Source: an uncultured Victivallis sp.
GTDB taxonomy: Bacteria > Verrucomicrobiota > Lentisphaeria > Victivallales > Victivallaceae
Reading direction: 5' to 3'
Assembly: GCA_944389815.1 (NCBI GenBank)
Contig: CALXNS010000084.1
Span: forward strand, 1 to 35,838
Length of the DNA: 35,838 bases
In this document: piece by piece, positions 25,386-34,454 of the stretch
Numbering within the stretch: position 1 is the first letter of the stretch
How the letters are laid out: each line of letters opens with the position of its first letter
The notes under the pieces: generated by a model
What the model was told of the DNA's origin: nothing
The model's input: the letters and a program-made list of their open reading frames with translations, nothing else
The model's database searches: none
Made by a program: the position numbers and the translations under genes

Positions 25386-26103
25386 CGAAAACGCCCGTCT
25401 GTCGATAGATATAAAGCACGCCGAAACAATGATGGATTGTATGAACCGGAATCCACTCACCGTCAAAATCAGGCCGGGGTTCCTCAATCACGATGTAATC
25501 CGGCTCCACTCCTTCCGGGCGCAGAAACGCGGCATACTCCTCTCCTCCGCAGAGATATCCGATCCGTTCGAATGGCGACTCCACCAGAGGGCGTCTGCCG
25601 GAACGGTATTGATCGCACCGAAGAACCGCAATTTTTCCGATGGCGCATTCGGCGCCGGTGTTCCGGCGCCAATCATCGCGAATCCAGGCCGCGGCTGCGC
25701 GCGACAATTGTCTTTCCCGGCTTTTCTTTGCTGAAGTATATTCCTTGATCAACGGGGAATAAATGTCATAAAGCAGAAAAACACTCCACCCGACCAATAA
25801 AAGAATCGCCCGTCTGTTTCCGCAGATTTTCCACAATTCTCTCACCCCCTGCGCCGCAAACGGAAAATAGAGCGGCACACCGATCAGAAGATAGCGGCGG
25901 GAGGTGGTCAGTTCTCCGTAGAAGAACCACGGCAGAAACAGCATCAACGCTTCAAACAACAGAAACATCCCCAAAAGCAGGGTGTCAAATCCCAACCATT
26001 TCCATTCACCGTGCCGCATCCGCGCCCCAATTCCCCAAAGCGCCAGCAGCAAATAGGCCGGATACATTCCCTTCAAGGCGCTGACCAGAAAGTCACTCAT
26101 CAT
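25375..26103 (-). CDS. Membrane protein resembling the C-terminal half of a GT-C glycosyltransferase
   Basis: 242 residues, start overlapping the previous stop (ATGA). It has about four hydrophobic segments (YPAYLLLALWGIG, TLLLGMFLLFEALMLFLPWF, YLLIGVPLYFPFAAQGV, AILLLVGWSVFLLYDIY) and a soluble C-terminal region of about 120 residues. This is the arrangement of the second half of ArnT/PMT-like polyprenyl-phosphate-sugar transferases (last helices plus periplasmic domain). The preceding gene ends with what looks like the first half of such an enzyme, so the two products may assemble into one functional GT-C. As a standalone protein it has no catalytic DxD/ED motif of its own. Alternatively this is an independent small membrane protein. 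Confidence 0.7.
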   Translation of the reverse strand: MMSDFLVSALKGMYPAYLLLALWGIGARMRHGEWKWLGFDTLLLGMFLLFEALMLFLPWFFYGELTTSRRYLLIGVPLYFPFAAQGVRELWKICGNRRAILLLVGWSVFLLYDIYSPLIKEYTSAKKSRERQLSRAAAAWIRDDWRRNTGAECAIGKIAVLRCDQYRSGRRPLVESPFERIGYLCGGEEYAAFLRPEGVEPDYIVIEEPRPDFDGEWIPVHTIHHCFGVLYIYRQTGVFDEE

Positions 26104-27764
26104 TTCCTCTCCCTTTTCTGTGGAGATTCCGGCGGAAGTGAACCGGGGGCCGATTCGCCTCCAGCCATTTCAATATCCAGCGTCATTCTGGGGGCGGGAT
26201 TCCGCAATGATGCGAGAATCGGAAATTTTCGGCATAACTTGCGAAAAATCACCGCATGGCGCACCTCCGGAACCGGATAACCGATCATCCGGTAATTGTA
26301 ATGAAGCAATGGCGACAACAAAATCAGAGCAAAAATTCCCGCGCTCACACTCCGGAACGGGTAACGATTTCGAACGCAATCCCACAGGAACAGCGCCAGA
26401 GACGCCGGCAACACGAAAACCGCCACGTCTCCACGACTCATAAGCAGAATCACCATTCCGACTCCACTCCAGAGATAAGCGCGATATTTTCCCGGCGCAT
26501 CCCGAAGCATCGCTGCCGCATGAAACAACACGAGCATGCCCAGTACGCTTCCCGTTTCCCGCACCCCGTAATACCCCAGCCGCAGCAGATAGGAACATCC
26601 GGCAAACAACAATGCGGCGATGGCTGCATTCCGAAATCCATACACGCGTCTGGTGCCGGCATAAAGCGGGAACACACCGATTGCCAGTAACAAAATCGCG
26701 GCAAGTTGGCAGGCGAGAAATCCTCCGCATCCTGTTCCTCTTACGATCCCTCCCGCGACCATCGGCAGCAGCGGCGTCACCCGCGGATGGAAGGCAAATT
26801 CCCATTCCCCCGCGGCAAACGCCTCCGCCATCGGCGCATAACGAGATGCGACATCGCGTTTCGGCAGCTCCGAAAACAACAGCGCAGGCAACAGCAGAAT
26901 CCAGATCAATACAAAAATCAGAACCGGCGTCGCCTTTTCCAGATGGCGTCCGATAAGATACCCCGCAGCTTTCATTGCAGCGGGAATCATCGCCTGCCGG
27001 GGAATCATTATTCGTCTGAATTGCCTCATCCTCCCGCCACGAAAGGAATTCGCAGCCAGTTCCGGATGCCCGGCATGCAGTCTTCCGACTTGAAAACCCC
27101 GCAGGAAAAGCGCCCCTGGTGAACTTGCATGTTCATGCCGGCAAACCGCTTCCGCACAATAACCGATCCGCCCGCCGGCCTTCAGAATCCGATTCGCCAG
27201 CAAGGTATCCTCGCCGAATGATGCCGGCTCGAAGTTGCCGTATTCCAGCACCGCCGGAATTTTCCAGGCGGCGAAGGCGTTGGAGAAAAAACCGATGTTC
27301 GGCAATCCGTTTTCGGAGAACGCCGTCAGGCATCTCACCTCGGAGCGGGGCGGATACAACCACTGCCGCTGTTGAAAATCAAACGTTTTCTCATTGCATC
27401 CGATTTGTCTGCCGTAACAGCCGGCGACGTCATTGTTCAGCAGGAAATCGAGCAGAGCCGCCAGCGTATCAGGGGTGGCAAGTTCCACATCCTGAGATAA
27501 AAACACCACAATATCAAACCCTTTTTTCGCCAGCAGCGTCACCACTTTCGCCCGGGTTGATCCATGATTGAAACGTTCTCTACGGATTCGAATGCAACGC
27601 CACTTATGAGCGGAAGCAACGGCGCATGTCTGATCGGTTGAATCGCTGTCGACGATCCATTTCAGATCTACGGTTACACTCTGCATATCAATGGAATGCA
27701 GGACGTTTTCCCAATTGTTTCCCGTCGCCGCGTTCCGGGTCGGAATGACGATCGCCGTCTTCAT
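26100..27764 (-). CDS. GT2 glycosyltransferase fused to the N-terminal half of a GT-C membrane glycosyltransferase
   Basis: 554 residues. ATG at 27764 overlaps the upstream stop (ATGA); a GTG at 27776 is in frame. Residues about 1-270 are a GT-A fold GT2 enzyme: TAIVIPTRNA, VDSDSTDQT, the metal-binding-like FLSQDVELA, and FGEDTLLANRILKAGGRIGY. From about residue 280 a membrane region begins (ATPVLIFVLIWILLLPALLF). The first extracytoplasmic loop after it contains PKRDVASRYAPMAEAF, placed like the catalytic Asp loop of GT-C enzymes, and several further helices follow. It ends in a hydrophilic tail without the C-terminal GT-C half, which is encoded by the next gene. The predicted roles are a cytoplasmic sugar addition combined with a periplasmic transfer from a polyprenyl-phosphate sugar. 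Confidence 0.82.
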   Translation of the reverse strand: MKTAIVIPTRNAATGNNWENVLHSIDMQSVTVDLKWIVDSDSTDQTCAVASAHKWRCIRIRRERFNHGSTRAKVVTLLAKKGFDIVVFLSQDVELATPDTLAALLDFLLNNDVAGCYGRQIGCNEKTFDFQQRQWLYPPRSEVRCLTAFSENGLPNIGFFSNAFAAWKIPAVLEYGNFEPASFGEDTLLANRILKAGGRIGYCAEAVCRHEHASSPGALFLRGFQVGRLHAGHPELAANSFRGGRMRQFRRIMIPRQAMIPAAMKAAGYLIGRHLEKATPVLIFVLIWILLLPALLFSELPKRDVASRYAPMAEAFAAGEWEFAFHPRVTPLLPMVAGGIVRGTGCGGFLACQLAAILLLAIGVFPLYAGTRRVYGFRNAAIAALLFAGCSYLLRLGYYGVRETGSVLGMLVLFHAAAMLRDAPGKYRAYLWSGVGMVILLMSRGDVAVFVLPASLALFLWDCVRNRYPFRSVSAGIFALILLSPLLHYNYRMIGYPVPEVRHAVIFRKLCRKFPILASLRNPAPRMTLDIEMAGGESAPGSLPPESPQKRERK

Positions 27765-28681
27765 AATGCCCACCACAATCCCAATGTGCGCAGAAAATCA
27801 TTTTTCGTGAAACGATATTTCCACGCAATTCCGAGTCGCCGGAGCCATGAGGGTTCCGACGACATGCCGCTCCACGCTTCCAGAAGCGTTCTCTGAGGTT
27901 CCTGCAAACAACCCGCGTACTGGTGCAGAAACGCCGCCGCCTGATGCTGAGTTAACATCAAACGACGATGAAGTTCCTCTTTGTGAAAGAGTTCCGGCAG
28001 CATCCGCCGCCGGGGAACCGCCCCGTACACGTTGCCGGAATGCTGTCGATAATCCGTCAAAACCTTCTGCAAACAGACGATTCGACCGAATGTCGCCGCC
28101 GTCAATGCCAGATACCAATCGTGACAGATCGCCTCCGCCGGAATCGCCGCCTGATCAGCCAGCGCGCGATTGATCATCATCGTGCAGCCGGTCACATTGT
28201 TCTGAATCATCAAGTCGCGCAATGTCTGCCGTTCCGGATTCAGCGCCTGATAACGGAAAAAAGATGGAGCAATCTCCCGGAGATTCTGATCGCAGACGCG
28301 CAAATCCGAATGCACCAGCAAGGGGGTTTCACGGCCGAAACGCGCCTCGGACTGTTTCATGCACGCATAACTCTTCTCCACTTTCTCCGGATGCCAGACG
28401 TCATCCTGATCGGCAAACATCAGATACGCCGCGTCACCGGCTTCCTGCAATAATTTCTGATACGACAACGCCACACCGACATGCCCGTTCCGCCCGGAGG
28501 TTTCCGCCCGGGGGAAATGTGCCAGAATTTCCTTATATTCCGCATCCTTTCCATCGTCGTCGAAACGGTAACGCAAACGAAAATTTCGACAACTCTGCTC
28601 TTTGAGCGAAGCGAGAAATTCCTTTAAAAACGGCGCTTCTCCATATACGGAAAGCAGAATGACGATCCCCGGCTCAGCCAT
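27761..28681 (-). CDS. GT2-family glycosyltransferase
   Basis: 306 residues, cytoplasmic. N-terminal nucleotide-sugar-binding strand GIVILLSVYGEAPFLKEFL, then FADQDDVWHPEKVE (the DQDD metal/donor motif typical of rhamnosyl- and related O-antigen GT2 enzymes), NNVTGCTMMINRAL and the catalytic-region ICHDWYLAL. The C-terminal part has the acceptor-side segment YRQHSGNVYGA. It lies between the methyltransferase and the GT2/GT-C fusion, overlapping the latter. It presumably adds one residue of the glycan repeat; donor and linkage cannot be inferred. Confidence 0.92.
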   Translation of the reverse strand: MAEPGIVILLSVYGEAPFLKEFLASLKEQSCRNFRLRYRFDDDGKDAEYKEILAHFPRAETSGRNGHVGVALSYQKLLQEAGDAAYLMFADQDDVWHPEKVEKSYACMKQSEARFGRETPLLVHSDLRVCDQNLREIAPSFFRYQALNPERQTLRDLMIQNNVTGCTMMINRALADQAAIPAEAICHDWYLALTAATFGRIVCLQKVLTDYRQHSGNVYGAVPRRRMLPELFHKEELHRRLMLTQHQAAAFLHQYAGCLQEPQRTLLEAWSGMSSEPSWLRRLGIAWKYRFTKNDFLRTLGLWWAL

Positions 28682-28689
28682 ATTTTCCG

Positions 28690-29784
28690 TTACGCCTCCG
28701 GTGCTGCCGGCGGAATTTCCGGCAGCGGGCGGCGTCCTTCCTGAATGCCGTTATGCAGATAATGCCACAACGGATTCAAACCCGATTGCCGCACATCCGG
28801 ATTCGCCGTCAGATAATAGTTCGAATCAAAACGCTCCGACGGGTTGAACCCGTGATACGCCCCCCAGAAATAATAGTGCTTCAACGGATTCAAGCCGCTG
28901 ATCCGAACCGTCGGATAATTGGCCAGATACCACATCGGATCGAACCAGCCGGACTTCATGATCTGCGACATCTGCAATCGGTAATCATAGATATTCACCG
29001 CCGGGATTTCCTTGAGCGGTTGAAGTTCGGCCTTCTCGCCGAGAACATGAATTTCTTCCGGATCCGCGGGCTTTTCCAGAACAATGTTGAACTCATTATC
29101 GAGATCCGGTTCATAATGATAATCGAACACGGAAAAATGAAAGTAACGCAGCCGGATCAACGGACGGATAATTCGATCCAGGAAATTCTCGTAGTTGAAC
29201 ACGTGATGGTGATGGACGAAATTGTAACGCTGATTTTCGACGTCACTCCAGTAGATGTTCAATTTTTCCTGATGATAAATCAGCGCATCCAGGATATGTT
29301 CGGCCGCATCCACGCTGCCGTTGTCCTCGTGATCGACGATCAGGTGCCCCGCCGAGGTCTCCGGACGATTGATGTCAAAGGTGAAACGGCGATCCGGAAT
29401 CGCCAGGAAGAATTTTCCGCCGGGGTTCAAATGTTCCGCCACCGCCTTGAAGAATCCGATGAAATCCGGAATGTGCTCAATGACGTGATTGGCGATGAAA
29501 TAATCGAATTTCCGCTCCCCCAGCACCTCCGACAGCGAACGCGTCCGCGCGACGAAGTCGACATCGACAAATGTCCGGCCCGGATAAAATTCCTGAAAAT
29601 GTTCGATCAGCGTTTCCTTCGGGAAAATGTCGTAATATTTGATGTTCGCCTCGCTTTTCTGCAACAGCGGCGAACACAACGCGCCGATCTCCAGACCGGA
29701 TAAATCCGCAAATTCCGGCACGTTTTTCATGAAAATTCTCCGGCGGATCACGTCTCTTTTTCTATCCTTTTCGATATCGCTCAT
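28690..29784 (-). CDS. SAM-dependent methyltransferase with two C-terminal FD-YYL-NPDV repeats
   Basis: 364 residues. ATG at 29784 has GAGG six bases upstream; an adjacent ATG at 29787 directly abuts the upstream stop. Residues about 25-180 are a class I methyltransferase: motif I LEIGALCSPLL, KYYDIF, FVDVDFV, the motif IV-like FDYFIANHVIEHIPD, and LNPGGKFFLAIPDRR. After a linker there are two 35-38-residue repeats of the type FDxxYYLxxNPDVxxSGLNP followed by LxHYxxxGxxxGxxP. Repeats of this kind occur at the ends of glycosyltransferases and in secreted adhesin-like proteins; their function is not established to my knowledge. In the context of Wzm/Wzt, a terminal methyl cap on the glycan is the likely reaction (as WbdD does in O9a). 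Confidence 0.85.
   Translation of the reverse strand: MSDIEKDRKRDVIRRRIFMKNVPEFADLSGLEIGALCSPLLQKSEANIKYYDIFPKETLIEHFQEFYPGRTFVDVDFVARTRSLSEVLGERKFDYFIANHVIEHIPDFIGFFKAVAEHLNPGGKFFLAIPDRRFTFDINRPETSAGHLIVDHEDNGSVDAAEHILDALIYHQEKLNIYWSDVENQRYNFVHHHHVFNYENFLDRIIRPLIRLRYFHFSVFDYHYEPDLDNEFNIVLEKPADPEEIHVLGEKAELQPLKEIPAVNIYDYRLQMSQIMKSGWFDPMWYLANYPTVRISGLNPLKHYYFWGAYHGFNPSERFDSNYYLTANPDVRQSGLNPLWHYLHNGIQEGRRPLPEIPPAAPEA
28726..28944 (-). repeat. Two tandem 35-38-residue protein repeats (FDxxYYLxxNPDV type)
   Basis: Codons 282-319 and 320-354 of the methyltransferase gene. Shared positions are FD, YL, the N/Y-P-D/T-V group, SGLNPL, HY, G, and P near the end. The first copy is more divergent (NYPTV for NPDV, GFNPS for GRRP). 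Confidence 0.75.
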
Positions 29785-29787
29785 CAT

Positions 29788-32700
29788 TCACCTCATTCTG
29801 GCTGTGATTTTTACATTTTCAATGGGATACGGGGAAATTTCCGCAATCAGATGGAGGGTTTCATTGATCTCCTCCTGCGGAAGATAATAACAAATGTTCT
29901 TCTTCAGAAACGGAAATCCGAGAATCAGGAAATCCCGCGGCCGGCAGTAAACGGCATTGTATTCCGGTGTCACCTTGTCAACCTCCTGCAGACGCGCCGC
30001 CGTGCGCAAATATACTTCCGACCGGAAACCGGCCTCTTCCAGAAGACCGCTCAACTGCGTCTCATAGCGTGCAACAACTTCCGGCAGAGAGGTTTCATTC
30101 TTGACATTCCGCCAGAAATTCCGGAAGCATTCCGATTCGAAAACCTTTCGCTTGAACACCATGAAATAACTTTGAATGTGGTGCGGAATCACTCCGCCGG
30201 GCAGTGCCTTCGCCTCTTCTCTCTGGGGATTGTGCGTTTCGGGAAACGCGGTCATCCCCCAGAAATCCGCCTCACTGCCGCCCATGCGTTTGAAGATCGT
30301 TTCAAACGGATAAAACGGCCCGATCACACTGTTGTTCAAGAGAATCAATTCATCGAAGGAGTTCAAATCTTCAATTGCGTTGAGCGCGTCGCGCCACGCG
30401 CCGAAATCGTACCCCTCATTCTTGCGGCTCAATATATTGCGCACGAGCGGCGAAACGACTCTTCGGCTTTCCGCATCGAGACCGCTGTTGCTCACCAGGC
30501 AGATTTCCGCTGACTTTCTCAACTCTCCAAGCAGATAAAGATCTTCCGGGGACACTTTCCGCTCCTTCTGATAATGCACGAAAATCGCCAGCCGTCGAAT
30601 TTTCCCCTGCCCGGCCGGTCTCGCGGAATTTTTCCCCGCCGCCGGAGCCGGAAAGAGTTGCGGTGAAGGCGGCAGCGTTCCTGCCAGCGTCGTGTATTTC
30701 GCACCTTCGGCAACATATTTCCAGAGACGTTCGATCGCGTGCGCCAGCGTGTTGGAAACCTGCGCCTCCTCCGGTTCGAATGACGACTCCCGGATGATTC
30801 CCGGCGCAAACAACGGCGCCACCGCTTCCCGCCGCGCCCAGAACATCTGACCGACGGGGAAGAGCGGCTTCTCCGGCAAATCAACATTCAATTTCATCTC
30901 TTTCAGCAACTTGCGGCACCGCTCAAGATTTTTTTCCCAGTGCATGTAATCCCGCATCGCCGGATAAGGCGCGGGGAAATACAACCCCAGCGACCCGTCG
31001 CGTTCGAAACGCCGGAAGATTGCCCGGATCCCTTCGGTGGTTCCGAGAAGCTGTTCGATCAGATAGCGGCGCCACTCCTCTCCCCAGTCGACGGTCAGGG
31101 ATTTCTTGGTGTGAAAATGGCCGATGAAATCGTAATCTTCGATTTTCCCGGCGCAGGCGGTGAAAAACGGCGCCACATCCCGGCCACGGTTCGATGTGAC
31201 CTGAAGATGAAATTTCCCGCAGCGGGAAAGCGGATTGGCGTGCAGCAGCTTTTTTATTTCGGCGGCCTTCTTCCGGGTATCGGTGGTCATTACGCAGTCG
31301 TAGGCGAACGGCATCCGGTTGAAAGCCGCAATAAACTCTTCCAGAAGATCGACATAGAAGACATGAAGATGTATCAGGATTTTCCCCGGGAATTCCTGTG
31401 GTGCAATCCCGGCGGGAGCTGCGCCGCCCTCTTCCGCGACCGGAGTCAGAACCTGATATTCCGGCAGCGCCGGAAGATTGCACAACGCCCGAGTCGTCGT
31501 ATTGACGGCCGCGTAACCATAACGCTCATCCGGTTCCAGATAAGTACCTTCCGCCCACTCATTCCAGGCGTTGATGAAAATCAACTGTTCGTCCCCATGG
31601 AAATGTTTTCTGGTGTATTCAATATTTCTCCGCATCCAGAAGTGATATGACTCCAGCGAGAAATATTGCCAGATCGAATACCCCTCCGCCCGGCGGCAGG
31701 AGTTGTCCCATCCCAGCATCGCGCAACGGTGCACCGGATACGGCGCGCGGTCGGCCATCGTCCGCGCGGTCCGGACATCATCGATGATGCGATTGTAATT
31801 GAAATAATAGCCGTCATCCCGGTAGGCGTGAAAACGTGATGGCGGCATAAGTTCCAGACCGGCAACCATGTGCGGGGGGAATTCAACCTCGCGATCCACT
31901 TCGAGAGGCTTCCGGAATTCATTGTTTTTGATGAAGGTGCGGCACGACCAGATCTGAATTTCACCGACGCCGTTTTCCCGGCACCATTGACGCCATGTAG
32001 CGAAGGTCTTATCCGGGTGCGGCAGTATTTTGACGTGATACACCAGCACGACCGGTCGGCCGTTGACCCGGAGATAACGCGGATCGAGAAGATATTTTTT
32101 CAGATCGGCGATGAACCGCAGATCGTTTTCATCGGAATAATTCTGCTGAATCAGCACGGCTTTTTCCTGCCCGTCCCAGGTTCTGGTCCAGTTTTCATTC
32201 GCCCAGCAGAGGCAGAACGTCAGGGGAATTTCCGGATGAGCAAGCAGAAGTTCCAATGGCTTCTCCATGAGTTTCTTCCCATCGAACCAGTAATAATAGA
32301 GGCAGAACCCCTCGATTCCATGCGCCCGGGCCAGCTCGGCTTGCCTTTTCATCGTCTCGATCCGGGAAAGATCGTAATAACCGATGTCGCGATGCGGCGT
32401 GCGCGGTTGATAATGCCCGGGAAAACGCGGCTTCGCCTTCCGGGTGTTCACCCATTCGGTAAACCCTTTTCCCCACCATTGATCGTTCTCCGGGAAGGTG
32501 TGGAACTGCGGCAGGTAAAATGCAATCGCACGCACTTCCGGAACCGGATTTCGAAATAATTCATCATCCTGATATACAGATCGATAAGTTATTTTTTCAA
32601 AATCTTTCCTCTGCGATTCTTCCGGCGGCAGGAATCCCCCTTCCGCACCCGTGGGGGCGATCCGCTTCACCGCCGTCGCCGTGCCATGCAGCATACGGCG

Positions 32701-33171
32701 CAACAATTGAGCATTTTTGCGCACGATCACCGAAGAACTTCCGCATTGACGCAGAAGCAGCGCATCGAAACTCCCCCGGGATTCATCCCAGATCGCCCGG
32801 TTGCAACGCACGATCCCATAGAAATAATGCAGCAGCCGCGCAATCCGCCAGGATTTCGAAGAATGGATTTCGTGCAGCAGCTTCCGGTCATATTCCAGCT
32901 GCCAGCGCAACGCGGCGCACTCGTTTTCCAGTCGATTTTTTTCGGCATCGGCATGTGCGGCCTGAGCTTTAAGTTGATTGATTTTCTCCTGAAGCAGGAT
33001 TAAGTTTCGCTCCATTCCGCTGTAATAATTCTGCAACTCGCCTTCCGCAATCGGCTGGAAAAAATCCGCATCCGATAATGGAACTTCAAATGGAGGCGCC
33101 TCATGCTCCTCCGTATCAGGCAGAAGCGCCTGAAGATACAATTTCAATAATTCCTTCTCATCCACTGCCAT
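29788..33171 (-). CDS. Multidomain glycan synthase: coiled coil - WbsX - RgpF - RgpF
   Basis: 1127 residues. Residues about 44-103 form a predicted coiled coil (heptads of L/I with Q/E/K, no Pro), followed by SSKSWRIARLLHYFYG, a segment common in multidomain glycosyltransferases. About 205-545 is a WbsX-type domain (GH99-like fold): AIAFYLPQFHTFPENDQWWG, FTEWVNT, FCLCWANENWTRTWDG. About 610-840 is a first RgpF (rhamnan synthesis F) domain: ILIHLHVFYVDLLEEF, SNRGRDVAPFF, DFIGHFHTKKS. About 865-1105 is a second RgpF domain: LAIFVHYQKERKV, NEGYDFGAWRDALN, ELILLNNSVIGPF. No signal peptide, so it works in the cytoplasm. It is the core polymer-building enzyme of the cluster by size and position right after wzt. 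The sugars are unknown, though RgpF suggests deoxyhexose such as rhamnose. Confidence 0.88.
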   Translation of the reverse strand: MAVDEKELLKLYLQALLPDTEEHEAPPFEVPLSDADFFQPIAEGELQNYYSGMERNLILLQEKINQLKAQAAHADAEKNRLENECAALRWQLEYDRKLLHEIHSSKSWRIARLLHYFYGIVRCNRAIWDESRGSFDALLLRQCGSSSVIVRKNAQLLRRMLHGTATAVKRIAPTGAEGGFLPPEESQRKDFEKITYRSVYQDDELFRNPVPEVRAIAFYLPQFHTFPENDQWWGKGFTEWVNTRKAKPRFPGHYQPRTPHRDIGYYDLSRIETMKRQAELARAHGIEGFCLYYYWFDGKKLMEKPLELLLAHPEIPLTFCLCWANENWTRTWDGQEKAVLIQQNYSDENDLRFIADLKKYLLDPRYLRVNGRPVVLVYHVKILPHPDKTFATWRQWCRENGVGEIQIWSCRTFIKNNEFRKPLEVDREVEFPPHMVAGLELMPPSRFHAYRDDGYYFNYNRIIDDVRTARTMADRAPYPVHRCAMLGWDNSCRRAEGYSIWQYFSLESYHFWMRRNIEYTRKHFHGDEQLIFINAWNEWAEGTYLEPDERYGYAAVNTTTRALCNLPALPEYQVLTPVAEEGGAAPAGIAPQEFPGKILIHLHVFYVDLLEEFIAAFNRMPFAYDCVMTTDTRKKAAEIKKLLHANPLSRCGKFHLQVTSNRGRDVAPFFTACAGKIEDYDFIGHFHTKKSLTVDWGEEWRRYLIEQLLGTTEGIRAIFRRFERDGSLGLYFPAPYPAMRDYMHWEKNLERCRKLLKEMKLNVDLPEKPLFPVGQMFWARREAVAPLFAPGIIRESSFEPEEAQVSNTLAHAIERLWKYVAEGAKYTTLAGTLPPSPQLFPAPAAGKNSARPAGQGKIRRLAIFVHYQKERKVSPEDLYLLGELRKSAEICLVSNSGLDAESRRVVSPLVRNILSRKNEGYDFGAWRDALNAIEDLNSFDELILLNNSVIGPFYPFETIFKRMGGSEADFWGMTAFPETHNPQREEAKALPGGVIPHHIQSYFMVFKRKVFESECFRNFWRNVKNETSLPEVVARYETQLSGLLEEAGFRSEVYLRTAARLQEVDKVTPEYNAVYCRPRDFLILGFPFLKKNICYYLPQEEINETLHLIAEISPYPIENVKITARMR

Positions 33172-33173
33172 TT

Positions 33174-34454
33174 TTATTTGATCTCTCTACATGTAATCGA
33201 TTTCATCGGCAATCCCAGCAGCGCCCCCTGCAACGGGTACCCGGAATTCACCTGAAATGTCAATGCGTCATGGTTCCACACCTGAATATGATGTGACTCC
33301 AGAGCCCCGGTCGAAATTGCTGCCCCGATCGAATATACGCCGTTGCTCAGCCGCGGCAGGACAAAGCAGAACTCAGTCTCGAACCTTGCACCGGCGGACA
33401 AACGTTCAATGCCGCCGGCCGGAGCCGTGTCGCCGAAGAGATATTGTCCATCCGGGGTTCGCACCACAAATCCGGCGGCAGGCTGTTCCAGTTCCCGCAA
33501 CGCGCGCGCCTCGATCCGCAGCCGGACCGCCTCTCCGCCGCGAACCGCACTCAACGCCGCTCCGGTGGCCGTGGTGAATTCCACCGCCGTCAACTCGGCA
33601 CCACCTGCGCCGAAACGCCGTCCGGCATCGCTGGGAAACGGGAGAATGTGAATTTCTCCACCGGGACGGAAATCCTCCACCATCGACGGGGCTTTCGCTT
33701 CGGAAATATTCAGCGGTTGTTTTTCCCCGTAGCAAAGTTCGAGGTAGCGCTCCGTCACCATCCGCGGCGAACCATCCGCAACCAGCCGCCCATGATCGAG
33801 CAGAATCGCCCGGGTACAGAGCATGGTAATGACATTCACGTCGTGACTGGCGAGGAGCACGGTTTTCTCCCGGACCCGGTCGCGCAGAAAGGAGATGCAT
33901 TTCTGGGCGAAACGGGCATCGCCAACCGCAAAAATCTCATCCAGCAGAAGAATTTCCGCCTCCAGATAGATGCAGCTGGCAAACGCCAGACGCATGACCA
34001 TGCCGGTTGAATATGTGGAAACGGGCTGATCGATGAATTCGCCTATCTCCGCGAAATCGATGATGCCGGGAAGTTGTTCTTCAATCCTGCGCCGGTCAAA
34101 GCCGCGCAGATAACCGGCCGTATAAATATTTTCGCGTCCGGTATCCGATGCGTTGATCCAGCTGCCGAGTTCCAGCAGCGGCGCAATCCGTCCCGAGGCG
34201 TGAATGGTTCCGCCGCTCGGCGAAACCGTTCCCGCGATCAACTCAAGGAGCGTACTCTTGCCGCTGCCGTTTACGCCCATGATCCCCACTCGCTCGCCAT
34301 GGGCAATTTCAAGAGACAACGGCTGCAGCGCCGGGAAAAGGCGATTGCGGAAACGAAACGGAAACAACAAATGCCGGAACAATTCTCTGCGGGTGGTGTA
34401 ACAGGGGTAGCTTTTCGAAACTTGTTCCAGTTTAAGTGCAAATTCAGACGACAT
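33174..34454 (-). CDS. wzt: Glycan ABC exporter ATPase with C-terminal glycan-binding domain
   Basis: Energises export of a lipid-linked polysaccharide across the inner membrane; 426 residues. NBD (about 1-235): Walker A GVNGSGKST at 60-68, ELGSWINASDTGRENI (typical of Wzt/TagH), signature YSTGMVMRLAFA, Walker B ILLLDEIFAVGD, H-loop ASHD. Residues about 265-420 form the Wzt-C beta-sandwich (VRLRIEARALRELEQP, GFVVRTPDGQYLFGD, ending HIQVWNHDALTFQVN). In O9a-type systems that domain recognises the modified non-reducing end of the finished glycan. The start overlaps the permease gene by 11 bases. Confidence 0.93.
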   Translation of the reverse strand: MSSEFALKLEQVSKSYPCYTTRRELFRHLLFPFRFRNRLFPALQPLSLEIAHGERVGIMGVNGSGKSTLLELIAGTVSPSGGTIHASGRIAPLLELGSWINASDTGRENIYTAGYLRGFDRRRIEEQLPGIIDFAEIGEFIDQPVSTYSTGMVMRLAFASCIYLEAEILLLDEIFAVGDARFAQKCISFLRDRVREKTVLLASHDVNVITMLCTRAILLDHGRLVADGSPRMVTERYLELCYGEKQPLNISEAKAPSMVEDFRPGGEIHILPFPSDAGRRFGAGGAELTAVEFTTATGAALSAVRGGEAVRLRIEARALRELEQPAAGFVVRTPDGQYLFGDTAPAGGIERLSAGARFETEFCFVLPRLSNGVYSIGAAISTGALESHHIQVWNHDALTFQVNSGYPLQGALLGLPMKSITCREIK

